This document shows positions 16,323 through 25,290 of a stretch of 64,000 nucleotides of DNA, in pieces. A program made the translations under genes and the position numbers. The notes beneath the pieces are model-generated. The model saw only the letters and a list, made by a program, of their open reading frames with translations, did no database searches and was not told where the DNA came from. Source of the DNA: Bradyrhizobium agreste (GTDB taxonomy: Bacteria > Pseudomonadota > Alphaproteobacteria > Rhizobiales > Xanthobacteraceae). Position 1 is the first letter of the stretch. The number at the start of each line of letters is the position of its first letter. The DNA is taken from the NCBI RefSeq assembly GCF_016031625.1, contig NZ_JACCHP010000004.1, positions 268,123 to 332,122 on the forward strand, in the 5' to 3' direction.

Positions 16323-17258
16323 ATGGCGCGCGCGCCCGATGTCCACATCTGCGAAGTCGCTCCGCGCGACGGGCTGCAAAACCTGGACGTCTTCGTTCCG
16401 ACGGAGGCCAAGTGCGCGCTGATCGATGCGATCGCCGCCGCCCGTGCACGTGAGATCGATGCCGGATCCTTCGTGCCGCCGAAAGTCGTGCCGCAATTCG
16501 CAGATGTCGATGCGGTGATGGCTCATGCGCTCTCGCACGAGACCGCGACCATCGGCGCGCTGGTGCCGAACGCCAGGGGCGCTGAGCGCGCCATCGCGGC
16601 CGGCGTCGACGCCATCTATTTCGTCATCTCGGCCAGCGAGACGCACAACCGCGCCAACGTGCGCCGCTCGGTCGACGAGCAGGTCGACGGCTTTCGCGCA
16701 GTCCGCGCCGCGATCGACGCCCGGCCGGCGGGCCAGCGGCCGCAACTGATGGGCGCGATCTCCACCTCCTTCGGCTGCTCGCTGGAAGGTGAGGTGAGCG
16801 AAGCGGCCGTGTGCCGTGTGGCAAGCGCTTTTGCCGAAGCGCGGGCCGACGAGATCGGCCTTGCCGACACCGTCGGTTATGCGACGCCCAAATCGATCCG
16901 GCAGATCGTCGCCGCCGTGCAGCGCGAGATCGGAACGCAAATGACGCTGCGGCTGCATCTGCACGACACGCTCGGTGCGGGCCTTGCCAATGCCGTCGCC
17001 GGCCTCGAGGCCGGCATCCGCCGTTTCGACGCCGCGGTGTCCGGCCTCGGCGGCTGTCCCTTCGCTCCCGGCGCGCGTGGCAACATCGTCACCGAGGATC
17101 TGGTGTTCATGCTGGAGCGCATGGGACTCTCCACGGGCATCGACCTCGACCGCCTGATGCAGACGCGGGAGATTCTTGCCCGCCATATCCCGGCAAACCA
17201 TCTGACCGGCCATCTGCACGAAGCCGGGATTCCCAAGGTCCTGCGGAGCGCGGCATGA
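16323..17258 (+). CDS. HMG-CoA-lyase-type enzyme
   Basis: A 311-residue TIM-barrel lyase of the HMGL-like family. It has the N-terminal signature CEVAPRDGLQN, the metal-binding LRLHLHDTLG and the active-site cysteine loop SGLGGCPFAPGARGN, which is the diagnostic HMG-CoA lyase signature. The expected reaction is cleavage of a 3-hydroxy-3-methylglutaryl-CoA-like thioester to acetyl-CoA and a keto acid. GGGAG precedes the ATG. Its stop overlaps the start of a CoA-transferase by ATGA, so the CoA ester is probably made by that enzyme. This points to breakdown of an imported branched dicarboxylate rather than leucine catabolism, whose usual neighbours are absent. Confidence 0.88.
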   Translation: MARAPDVHICEVAPRDGLQNLDVFVPTEAKCALIDAIAAARAREIDAGSFVPPKVVPQFADVDAVMAHALSHETATIGALVPNARGAERAIAAGVDAIYFVISASETHNRANVRRSVDEQVDGFRAVRAAIDARPAGQRPQLMGAISTSFGCSLEGEVSEAAVCRVASAFAEARADEIGLADTVGYATPKSIRQIVAAVQREIGTQMTLRLHLHDTLGAGLANAVAGLEAGIRRFDAAVSGLGGCPFAPGARGNIVTEDLVFMLERMGLSTGIDLDRLMQTREILARHIPANHLTGHLHEAGIPKVLRSAA

Positions 17259-18475
17259 CCACGGCTGTGCGGCAGACGGCACCGGAGCTTCGTCCGCTGG
17301 CGGGCGTTCGGGTGATCGAGTTCAGCCAGATGGTGATGGGGCCGAGCTGCGGCCTGATCCTCGCCGATCTCGGCGCCAACGTGATCAAGGTCGAGCCGCC
17401 CAAGGGCGACCGCACCCGCACCTTCAAGGGGCCTGCCGCCGGCTTCTTTGCGACCTACAGCCGCAACAAGCGCAGCATCGCGCTGGATACGTCGACCGCG
17501 AAGGGCCAGAGTATCGCACGCAAGCTGATCGAGAACGCCGACGTCCTGATCGAGAACTTCCGACCGGGGCTGCTGAAGCGGATCGGCCTCGACTACGAAA
17601 GCGTCGCGGCCTTTGCACCGCGCCTGATCTATTGCTCGCTCAAGGGCTATCTGCCGGGTCCTTACGAGAACCGCCTCGCGCTCGACGAGGTCGTGCAGAT
17701 GATGGGCGGCCTCGCCTACATGACCGGTTTGCCCGATAGGCCGATGCGTGCAGGCGCCTCGGTCAACGACGTCATGGGCGGCATGTTCGGCGTGATCGCG
17801 ATCCAGGCTGCGCTCGCCGAGCGGCAGCGCACCGGCCGGGGCCGCTACATCCAGAGCGCGCTCTATGAGAACAACGTGTTCCTCATGGCGCAGGCCATGA
17901 TGTGTGAGGTGGTCAGCGGTCAGCCCTCCATCCCATATTCGATCAAGGACAGCCCGTGGCCGGTCTATGACCTCTTCGACACCGGGGACGGCTCAAAACT
18001 GTTCGTGACCATCGTCGGTGAAGAGCAATGGGAAGCGTTCTGCCGCGCCTTCGATCGTCAAGCTTGGCTCTCCGATGCCCGCTTTGCGACCAGCAACGAC
18101 CGGGTCGATCATCGCAACTGGCTGATCCCCGAGATCGCGAAGATCTTCAAGCAATGGGACAAGGCCGATCTCGCCGCGCGGCTCGAGCAGCTCGATCTGC
18201 CCTACGCCCCGGTGAACAAGCCCGGCGATCTCTTTGACGATCCCCATCTCAATCAATCTGGTGGGCTGACGGATATTCACCTGCCCGACGGCCGCCCGGC
18301 CAAGACGCCGCTGCTGCCGATCTCGATGGACGGTCAGCGTCTGCCCAATCGCTACGATCCGCCAGCGATCGGTGAGCACACGGACGAAATCCTGAGTGAG
18401 GCTGGCCTCACCGCCGACGACATCGAGGCGTTGCGGGAAGCAGGAACGATCCGGGTTGCATCGATGCCATCCTGA
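17255..18475 (+). CDS. CaiB/BaiF family (class III) CoA-transferase
   Basis: A 406-residue CoA-transferase with the family N-terminus LAGVRVIEFSQMVMGP, LGANVIKVEPPKGD and the active-site aspartate in ALDEVVQMMGG (near residue 145). It should move CoA from a donor such as succinyl-CoA to the free acid. It is translationally coupled to the HMG-CoA-lyase-type gene and followed after 38 bases by an ABC binding protein. The likely sequence is uptake, CoA transfer and cleavage. The exact acid is unknown; 3-hydroxy-3-methylglutarate or a citramalate-like acid would fit. Confidence 0.9.
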   Translation: MTTAVRQTAPELRPLAGVRVIEFSQMVMGPSCGLILADLGANVIKVEPPKGDRTRTFKGPAAGFFATYSRNKRSIALDTSTAKGQSIARKLIENADVLIENFRPGLLKRIGLDYESVAAFAPRLIYCSLKGYLPGPYENRLALDEVVQMMGGLAYMTGLPDRPMRAGASVNDVMGGMFGVIAIQAALAERQRTGRGRYIQSALYENNVFLMAQAMMCEVVSGQPSIPYSIKDSPWPVYDLFDTGDGSKLFVTIVGEEQWEAFCRAFDRQAWLSDARFATSNDRVDHRNWLIPEIAKIFKQWDKADLAARLEQLDLPYAPVNKPGDLFDDPHLNQSGGLTDIHLPDGRPAKTPLLPISMDGQRLPNRYDPPAIGEHTDEILSEAGLTADDIEALREAGTIRVASMPS

Positions 18476-18513
18476 CGAATGGCACGATCAAACAAGAACC
18501 AAGGGAGCAGCAC

Positions 18514-19560
18514 ATGGCTATCACCAGGCGCACGGCGCTGATCGCAGGCTCCGCATGGGCGGGCACATCGCTACTGCCAGGACGTTCGCGCGCCGAGGCT
18601 AAGCAGGTCTCGCTCGCCTTCGGCCCGGTCTCGCCGGTCTATGCCATCGGCATGATTGCGGAGCTGAAGGGCTACTTCAGGGACGAAGGGCTGGATTCAA
18701 AGCTCATCACCGGCAATGCGGGCACGTTCGGCCGCCAGACGCTGGCCGCGGGACAGGCGCTGTTCGCGCATGGCGATGCCAGCCATCCACTGCAGCTCAA
18801 CGCGCGCGGCAAGCCCTGCAAGATCCTGCTCGCGACGGAGATGGTGTGCTCCTACGCCAACATCGTGGTCCGGCAGGATCTTTACGAGAGCGGCATCAAT
18901 TCGGTCGAGAAGCTCGCAAGCTACAAGCGCGCCGACGGCGCCAAGCCGGTCGTCGCCGCGACCGCCATCGGCTCGGGGACCTGGGTGTTCGGCACCTATG
19001 TGTTCGAAGCACGCCGGCTCGGCGACAAGGTGAACTGGGTCGCCGGCGGCGGTCCCAACACGATGTTTCCGTCGCTCCAGACCAGGCAGTTCGATGCCAT
19101 CATGGCGCCGCCGAGCTGGATCGTCGAAGTCGAGAAGAAGGGCTTTGGCAAGACCATCTACGACACCTCCAAGCCGGGCGTGTTCGAAAAGGATTTCGGT
19201 GGCACGCTGCCCGTGCTCGTGATCTACACGCTGCAGGATACGATCGACCAGGACAAGGCTATGGTGCAGGCCTATGTCAACGCGATCAATCGCGCCATGG
19301 TCTACGTGAAGGCAACACCACTCGCCGAGGTCCAGGCGCTTGTCGCGCCGAAATACTTCTCCGGGGTCGATCCGGACGCCGTCAGCGCCGAGCTCGGCTT
19401 CGACAAATCGACCTGGGCCTATGACGGGCACATTGACAAGGCCTCGTTCGAACGTGGCGAGAAGCCCTGGTATCGCAAGGGCACCGATATTCCCGAAACC
19501 AGATATGACGATGTCGTCGACATGAGCTTCCTCATGGCCGCGAGAGCGAAAACCAAATGA
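18514..19560 (+). CDS. ABC transporter substrate-binding protein (NitT/TauT type)
   Basis: A 348-residue periplasmic protein of the NMT1/SsuA-like group. It has a signal peptide with a twin-arginine-like start (MAITRRTALIAGSAWAG), then the fold's opening strand and GMIAELKGYFRDEGL. These proteins carry small organic acids, sulfonates or pyrimidine-like compounds. GGGAG lies upstream of the ATG. The stop overlaps the ATPase start by ATGA. From the operon, the ligand is probably the acid that the CoA-transferase activates. Confidence 0.88.
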   Translation: MAITRRTALIAGSAWAGTSLLPGRSRAEAKQVSLAFGPVSPVYAIGMIAELKGYFRDEGLDSKLITGNAGTFGRQTLAAGQALFAHGDASHPLQLNARGKPCKILLATEMVCSYANIVVRQDLYESGINSVEKLASYKRADGAKPVVAATAIGSGTWVFGTYVFEARRLGDKVNWVAGGGPNTMFPSLQTRQFDAIMAPPSWIVEVEKKGFGKTIYDTSKPGVFEKDFGGTLPVLVIYTLQDTIDQDKAMVQAYVNAINRAMVYVKATPLAEVQALVAPKYFSGVDPDAVSAELGFDKSTWAYDGHIDKASFERGEKPWYRKGTDIPETRYDDVVDMSFLMAARAKTK

Positions 19561-20423
19561 TGGCTGTGCCAGGCCCGAGCCCAAGTCCAAGCACTCGCCT
19601 CGCGCTCGCGCGAGAAGACAGGCACGCGGATGCGGCCCGCACGCGCATCGCCGTGCAGGGTCTCACCAAGCGCTTCACCTCGACCGGCCGCGAGTTCGTC
19701 GCGGTCGATGACGTGTCCTTTGAAGTAAAACAGGGTGAATTCGTCGCGCTGCTCGGCCCGTCCGGCTGCGGCAAGAGCACCATCCTCAACATGGTCGCGG
19801 GCCTGTTGCCGCGCTCGGGCGGACGCATCCTGATCGATGACGACACCGTCGAGACCGGCAGGGTCAACCGCAAGGTCGGCTACGTGTTCCAGCGCGACAC
19901 GCTGTTTCCCTGGCGCACCGTGGAGCAGAATATCGGTTACGGCCTGGAGATTGCGGGGATTCACAAGGCTGCGCGTGCGGGCCGCGTTGCATCCGCCATC
20001 GACAAAGCAGGGCTCGCAGGGTTTGCGCAGAGCTTCCCGCGCATGCTGTCCGGGGGCATGCGTCAGCGCGTCGCGCTGATGCGCACCTTGATCCTGGAGC
20101 CCGAAATCCTTCTGATGGACGAGCCATTCGGAGCGCTCGACACCCACACCAAGCTCGAGATGCACAAGACGCTGCTGGAGATCTGGGAGCGCGAGCGCCA
20201 GACCGTGTTGTTCGTGACACACGATCTCGGCGAAGCCATCACACTGGCGAGCCGCATCATCCTGCTCTCAGCGCGCCCCGGTCGGCTCAAGGAGGATTTC
20301 GAAATCGCCCTGCTGCGGCCGCGCGATCCCGTCAGCCTGCGCGAGAGCGCCGAATTCGGGCGCCTCTATTCCCACATCTGGCATTCGCTCGGCGAAGAAT
20401 TCCGCCGCACCAGGGTCGACTGA
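19557..20423 (+). CDS. ABC transporter ATP-binding protein (NitT/TauT type)
   Basis: A 288-residue ATPase with Walker A GPSGCGKST, Q loop VFQRDTLFPWRT, signature LSGGMRQR, Walker B ILLMDEPFGALD and switch histidine FVTHDLGE. The DTLFPWRT segment is typical of the SsuB/TauB/NrtD group. It has an N-terminal extension of about 30 residues before the domain. It starts within the stop of the binding-protein gene and the permease starts two bases after it. Confidence 0.92.
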   Translation: MMAVPGPSPSPSTRLALAREDRHADAARTRIAVQGLTKRFTSTGREFVAVDDVSFEVKQGEFVALLGPSGCGKSTILNMVAGLLPRSGGRILIDDDTVETGRVNRKVGYVFQRDTLFPWRTVEQNIGYGLEIAGIHKAARAGRVASAIDKAGLAGFAQSFPRMLSGGMRQRVALMRTLILEPEILLMDEPFGALDTHTKLEMHKTLLEIWERERQTVLFVTHDLGEAITLASRIILLSARPGRLKEDFEIALLRPRDPVSLRESAEFGRLYSHIWHSLGEEFRRTRVD

Positions 20424-20424
20424 C

Positions 20425-21276
20425 ATGCCCAAAAGCCGCATCGTGATCGTGCTCTGGCAACTCGCCATCCTCGCTGCCGTGCTCGTCATCTGGCAATGGG
20501 GCTTCGACTGGAGCAAGGCGCTGCTGCCGAAGGCCTATGTTCCGAAGATCCTCGACCCTTATTTCGTCGCCAAGCCCTCGCTGATCTGGCAGAGCTTTCT
20601 GCGACTCGGCTGCTTGGACGACAGCGGCGGCTTTGCCGCTTGTATCAAGGGCAACGACAACAATCTGTGGCTTGCGACGCTAATCACGCTGAAGAACACC
20701 TGGTGGGGATTCCTGTTCGGATCAGCCAGCGGGATTGCGGCCGGCCTGATCCTGGGGCGCTCCGATTTCCTGGCCCGCGTGTTCGGGCCCTACATCGTGG
20801 CGTTCAACTCGATCCCGCGCATTGCGCTGGTGCCGCTCGTCATTTTGATCTTCGGCCTCGGCGATCTCTCCAAGATCGCGACCGCTTGGCTTGTCGTGTT
20901 CTTCGTGGTGTTCTTCAACACGTTCGAGGGCGCCCGCGCCGTGGACCGCGACCAGATTGCAGCCGCCCGCTTGATGGGCGCCAGCGAATTCATCGTGCTG
21001 CGCACCGTCGTCGTTCCCTCCGCACTTGCCTGGGTCTTCGCTTCGCTCCTACCGGCAGTCTCATTTGCGCTGATTGGCGTGATCGTCGGGGAATTCATTG
21101 GCGCCGAGCGGGGACTCGGTAAGCTCATCATTGAGGCCGAGGCGCGCGCCAACGCCAGCGAGATGATGGTCGCCATTTTTATCATGATGTTTGTCGGAAT
21201 CCTGCTGGCGGTCGTCGTTCGCTCGCTACAATCCTACCTGCTGCGATGGCAGCCGCAGTTCGAGAGATCAATGTAA
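20425..21276 (+). CDS. ABC transporter permease (NitT/TauT type)
   Basis: A 283-residue inner-membrane protein with about six hydrophobic segments and the EAA-like loop EGARAVDRDQIAAARLMGAS. The periplasmic loop between the first segments is long and contains a run with two cysteines (RLGCLDDSGGFAACIKG), unusual for the SsuC group. It completes the importer of the lyase/CoA-transferase operon. It is convergent with the Ldh2-type pseudogene 153 bases away. Confidence 0.9.
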   Translation: MPKSRIVIVLWQLAILAAVLVIWQWGFDWSKALLPKAYVPKILDPYFVAKPSLIWQSFLRLGCLDDSGGFAACIKGNDNNLWLATLITLKNTWWGFLFGSASGIAAGLILGRSDFLARVFGPYIVAFNSIPRIALVPLVILIFGLGDLSKIATAWLVVFFVVFFNTFEGARAVDRDQIAAARLMGASEFIVLRTVVVPSALAWVFASLLPAVSFALIGVIVGEFIGAERGLGKLIIEAEARANASEMMVAIFIMMFVGILLAVVVRSLQSYLLRWQPQFERSM

Positions 21277-21428
21277 ACGGAACGTTTGTTCGCCCTCAGG
21301 CCCGCAGCATGTTCCTTGAAAGGGCGTCCTCTCCGCGATTCCGCTGTAAATACCTTGACCGCAACCAGGTAAAATTGAGCGTTCGGTCGTGCTGGGACCA
21401 GACTGGCCACCTCGCCCCCCTGCTAATG

Positions 21429-22480
21429 CTACAGCTTGAAAGGAACGTTGTAGCAAGCCGCGATCAAGGAAAGCTCGTGGGCCAGCGCGGGGCCGATAGG
21501 AACGCCTTGTGCCAAGTTGGTCATTTTCGCCAAGTATTCTCGCTCTCCCGGCAAAAAGATTTGCTGTACGCCGGGAGCTCTTTTTGCGCTTTTGATATCG
21601 CCGATGGCCTTCTGCATACGCGCTGCGTATGATGCGGGCTCATCGAATGCAGCAACGGGCAACACACCAAACAAATGACCACTATTTTGCGGCTCGCTCG
21701 TTTTCGCGTACAAATCACTGACGTCGCGTCCGAAGAGCGCTCCCGATAGCATCGTGCTCAAGAGCCCAACGGTTAGGGTAAGGGCATATCCCTTCGGGCC
21801 GCCAACCGGGACCATGAAGCCCTTCAAAGCCTCCGCTGCGTCCACGGTTCCGGACCAGTGGCCCAATCGGAGGGAATCGGCTTACCTTCCTTGGCTGCCA
21901 CGATTATTTTGCCTCGCGCAGCTACACTGCAAGCCATGTCAAGAACAATCGGGAAGTCTCCCGAGGCAGAAAAGGCTATGGCAAATGGGTTGTTGCCAAG
22001 GATTGCCTCCGCACCGCCCCCGGGAGCCATGTGATTGATGGCTCCAATCGTAAATACGATTCCGATCATCCCGTTCCGAGCGGCCATTTCCGCGTAGTAG
22101 GCGGCTGCTCCAAAATGATTGCTGTTGCGAACCGCAACGAAGACGCAGTCGTCATTGGACGCCTTTTCTATCGCAGCTTCCATCGCGCGTACGCCAACGA
22201 GATGTCCGAGGCCATTGTCGCCGTCGATGACCGCAGTCGTGCGGGTCTGACGCACGGTCTTGATAGTTGGCCGGCCATTTGTCCCACCATCCACCAGCCG
22301 CTTGACATAAATGGGGAACCGAACGACTCCATGGGATGCGACACCCCGGAGGTCGGCCTCTATCAGATTGTCTGTAACGATCATTGCGTCATCGGTCGGA
22401 ACGCCGAGCCTAATCAACACCCCGACGCAGAAGTCATTTAATACACGTTCTAGAACGCGGACCGGCATCTTCTCGTTCAT
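21429..22480 (-). pseudogene. Malate/L-lactate dehydrogenase family (Ldh2) gene, frameshifted
   Basis: The first 200 residues match the Ldh2 family of NAD(P)-dependent 2-hydroxyacid and imine reductases: EADLRGVASHGV, VRNSNHFGAAAYYA and the GNNPFAIAF region. The frame breaks near 21848-21850, where one base appears to be missing after a GPE codon run. The second part (TVDAAEALKG, then VGGPKGYALTLTVGLLS) continues in another frame to the normal end at 21429. Family members include ureidoglycolate and 2,3-diketogulonate reductases, so the substrate cannot be told. AGGA precedes the ATG. It is last in the lactonase/SDR/BKACE set. Real inactivation or a sequence error are both possible. Confidence 0.75.
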
Positions 22481-22497
22481 TCTGTCCTAAGCTCCGC

Positions 22498-23381
22498 TCA
22501 CGAGAGTCCGACCAGGGCTCTTGTCTCTGAGGGGGTCGCGACCTCCCGTCCCATAGCGCGAGCCAATCTAGCGATCTCCCGCACCACCTCTCCCCATTGT
22601 CGGGTGCGCCGAGTTCCGGCCAACCGTAGTCTCCAAGTCCGACCGCAACGTGTCCACCGAGCTCGATCGAGGCCGCGGCCGGACCGATGGGATTTCCGAT
22701 CTTGGTGCATACCGTCCATTCGATCGGCTTCATTGGAAGAAAATCAAGGTGAGCCATCAAGCCCTTGATCGTACCCGGATGTCCGCCGAGAATACCATGG
22801 TCAGTTAGCTCGAACATGAAGTATGCGGGTTCAGCCACGAGCCCCATTTCGCAAAGCGCCTCGAAGCTGCGTGTAAATGCAATCGTCCAGCTCACGAATT
22901 GGGGTTTGATGCCAAGTTCTGGTAGCCGTTTGGCAAAAGCGATTAGCGTTGCGGTATCGTTGCGATATGTCTGCGTGTCCGTGACATAACGGCGCTCTTC
23001 TGCATCAAAACGATCGATATTGGTGCTACCTGTATCGATAGGCGCCAAATCTGGTCGTGTAGCGGGATCGCGCGAAAGCTGCTCAATATGCGCGAGCCGG
23101 TCCATTGCATCGCCTGATTTTGAGATTTGGCCCAACGTCGGAAAAACCAGGCAATCACACCGGGCACGGATTGCGCGGGTCGCCTCCGCATAAACGGATG
23201 GATCGTGCGAAGGAGAGCCATCGGCATTGCGTGGATGAAAGTGAACAATGCTCGCGCCCGCCTCACAAGCTTTCTCGGCTTCGGTGGCTATTTCTGCTGG
23301 CGTGTAAGGAACATGAGGGTTTGCCGAGCGCGGCATGTATTCGTTAATGCGTGCTTCGATGATGAGCTTCTTAGGCTGCAA
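22498..23381 (-). pseudogene. Beta-keto acid cleavage enzyme (BKACE, DUF849), C-terminal frameshift
   Basis: A BKACE-type TIM-barrel protein. Its N-terminus has EARINEYM and the metal-binding HFHPR. The middle has FMFELTDHGIL and VGLGDYGWPELGAP. These enzymes condense a beta-keto acid with acetyl-CoA to give acetoacetate and a new CoA ester. The frame breaks at the CCCC run 22592-22595. In the next frame the normal end is visible (GEVVREIARLARAMGREVATP), stopping at 22498. Without correction the protein ends in unrelated sequence running into the Ldh2 gene. The start is a TTG with GGGAGGG upstream. Finding BKACE among sugar-lactone genes is unusual. Confidence 0.78.
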
Positions 23382-23402
23382 CTAACCCTCCCTTGAGCCA
23401 TT

Positions 23403-23421
23403 CGGTACAATTTCAGTACCG
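23403..23421. promoter_or_regulatory. Inverted repeat upstream of the BKACE gene
   Basis: CGGTAC, seven bases and GTACCG form a perfect dyad 22 bp upstream of the BKACE start. It is a plausible operator for this gene pair. The binding protein is unknown. Confidence 0.4.
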
Positions 23422-23533
23422 GAGCAAGTCGGGAAGTCCTCAGACTTGCTTATGAGTGTTCTCGCTGGCGCGGCCACAGATCCATCCAACCTGCAATGCT
23501 TTGAAAACGCTCGCGCAGAGACCAGCCATCGCC

Positions 23534-24283
23534 CTAAACCGCTATCATACCGCCGTCGACCACCAGTTCGGCCCCCGTCATATAACTGGATCCGTCAGAA
23601 GCAAGAAAAGTGAGTGCTGCCGCGACCTCAGAGCACTTCCCGGGTCTTGCCATGATCGTGCTTCCCAGAATGAGCCGCGTCTGCTCCGGATCTGAGAAAT
23701 AATCTTCATTTAGCGGCGTCCTGATCGTCCCAGGATGAATCGAGTTTACCCTTATCCGGTACTGCCACAAGTCGACAGCAGCGGCCTTTGTCAACATGCG
23801 GATGGCGCCTTTCGTCGCAGAGTAACCACTCATGCCTGGCATATTCGCAACGATGCCCGACACTGAGGAAACGTTGACAATCGAACCGCCGCCGGCGCGC
23901 CTCATGCTGGGAACGATCAGCTTACACCCGAGGAAAGTGCCGCCGACGTTCACGTCGTATAGTCTCTTGAAGTCAACGAGCGAGAAGCTCTCGATTGTCT
24001 TTCGGATTAGTATTCCTGCATTGTTAATGAGAACATTGACGCATCCGAGAGCGCGCTCCGCCTCTCCGATGACATTGATCCATGACTCTTCATCGACTAC
24101 ATCATGGGCGACGAAGATCGCTTTGCCGCCCGATGACGAGATCTCGCGGGCGACCCGAGTGCCGTTTTCCGTGTCTACGTCGGTCAGCACAACTGCCGCA
24201 TGTTGCTTGGCAAACTCGCGGGCGTGGGCTTCTCCCATTCCCTTGGCAGCACCGGTGACTATGGCAACCTTCCCCTGGAGCAT
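23534..24283 (-). CDS. Short-chain dehydrogenase/reductase
   Basis: A 249-residue classical SDR with cofactor motif VTGAAKGMGEA (TGxxxGxG), NNAG, the catalytic YSATK and the C-terminal VVDGG. NAD preference is suggested by an Asp after the second strand (LTDVD). It probably oxidises a sugar or hydroxy acid in step with the lactonase encoded just upstream. The ATG at 24281-24283 has GGGGGAGAG directly upstream, so an in-frame ATG 15 bases earlier was not used. Confidence 0.9.
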   Translation of the reverse strand: MLQGKVAIVTGAAKGMGEAHAREFAKQHAAVVLTDVDTENGTRVAREISSSGGKAIFVAHDVVDEESWINVIGEAERALGCVNVLINNAGILIRKTIESFSLVDFKRLYDVNVGGTFLGCKLIVPSMRRAGGGSIVNVSSVSGIVANMPGMSGYSATKGAIRMLTKAAAVDLWQYRIRVNSIHPGTIRTPLNEDYFSDPEQTRLILGSTIMARPGKCSEVAAALTFLASDGSSYMTGAELVVDGGMIAV

Positions 24284-24328
24284 CTCTCCCCCTTTCATCC
24301 AGCCGAGCTGTGACGGATTGCACGCCGG

Positions 24329-25273
24329 TCAAATTCCTGTTGTGTTAAGACACACGGCATAGATCGAAGTGCTTGCGGCCATGAACAAACGATTCTTGCG
24401 GCGACCGCCGAAGCACACGTTTGCACAGGTCTCAGGAAGATGTATTTTCCCGATCAATGCGCCATCTGCAGAATAGCAGCGAACCCCGTCCTCGGCAGGA
24501 TCGGCCCATCCCATGCTGCACCAGATGTTTCCGTGGACGTCGACCCGAAGTCCATCAGCAAAACCAGGAGCAAAGTCATCTGCAAACACGGAGCCGTTCT
24601 TCAAGCGTCCATCAACTACATTGAACTGGCGGATATGGGAGGGACCGCCGTCTGTGATGCCGCTGTCGACAACATAGAGCCGAGACTCGTCAGGGGACAT
24701 CGCAAGGCCATTTGGCCTGACGAAGTCGTCAGCGACTACCGTGAGTGAGCCGCTCGGATCGAGTCTGTAGACCGCGCGAGGGAGCTCGGCTTCCTGCTTG
24801 ATGCCTTCATAGTCGCTATCAATCCCGTATCCCGGGTCAGTGAACCAGACGGCGCCATCCGACGTCACAATGACGTCGTTGGGTGAGCTAAGACGTTTTC
24901 CTTCGTAACGATCTGCGAGTACCGTTATGTTGCCGTCCAACTCCGTTCTGGTGACGCGCCTGAGATGCTCGCAGCTCACGAGGCGTCCGGCCCGGTCGCG
25001 GGTATTGCCGTTGGCGTAGTTTGAGGGGCTTCGGTATATTCCTAATTTTCCATCGGATTCGAGCCATCGGTAAATGCGATTGTTCGGGATATCGCTGAAT
25101 AGAAGGCAACCACTATCGCCGAAATAAACCGGACCTTCTACCCAGCCGAAGCCGGTTGCAAGGCGCTCGATCGGCGCATTGCCAATTTTGTAAGTAAAGC
25201 GTCTATCCAACGCCTCGACGCCGGCGACCGGATACCGTGAGCTATTTTCAATCGGGCCGAGAGCAAAACCCAC
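24329..25273 (-). CDS. SMP-30/gluconolactonase family protein
   Basis: A 314-residue six-bladed propeller lactonase. It has the opening segment GFGWVEGPVYF with the metal-binding glutamate, RLVSCEH, SPNDVIVTSDGAVWFTDP and the late VDVHGNIWCS. It hydrolyses sugar lactones made by an oxidising dehydrogenase. No export signal is seen. The start is GTG with GAGGAG upstream. It lies between a ribose-type ABC importer and an SDR, which fits an oxidative sugar pathway: import, oxidation to a lactone, then hydrolysis to the aldonate. Confidence 0.9.
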   Translation of the reverse strand: MGFALGPIENSSRYPVAGVEALDRRFTYKIGNAPIERLATGFGWVEGPVYFGDSGCLLFSDIPNNRIYRWLESDGKLGIYRSPSNYANGNTRDRAGRLVSCEHLRRVTRTELDGNITVLADRYEGKRLSSPNDVIVTSDGAVWFTDPGYGIDSDYEGIKQEAELPRAVYRLDPSGSLTVVADDFVRPNGLAMSPDESRLYVVDSGITDGGPSHIRQFNVVDGRLKNGSVFADDFAPGFADGLRVDVHGNIWCSMGWADPAEDGVRCYSADGALIGKIHLPETCANVCFGGRRKNRLFMAASTSIYAVCLNTTGI

Positions 25274-25290
25274 AGCAGATTCTCCTCACC

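Noticed and set aside
16236..17282. N-terminal extension of the GntR-like regulator across the lyase gene
   Set aside because: The extension is antisense to the HMG-CoA-lyase-type gene; the ATG at 16235 gives a full regulator.
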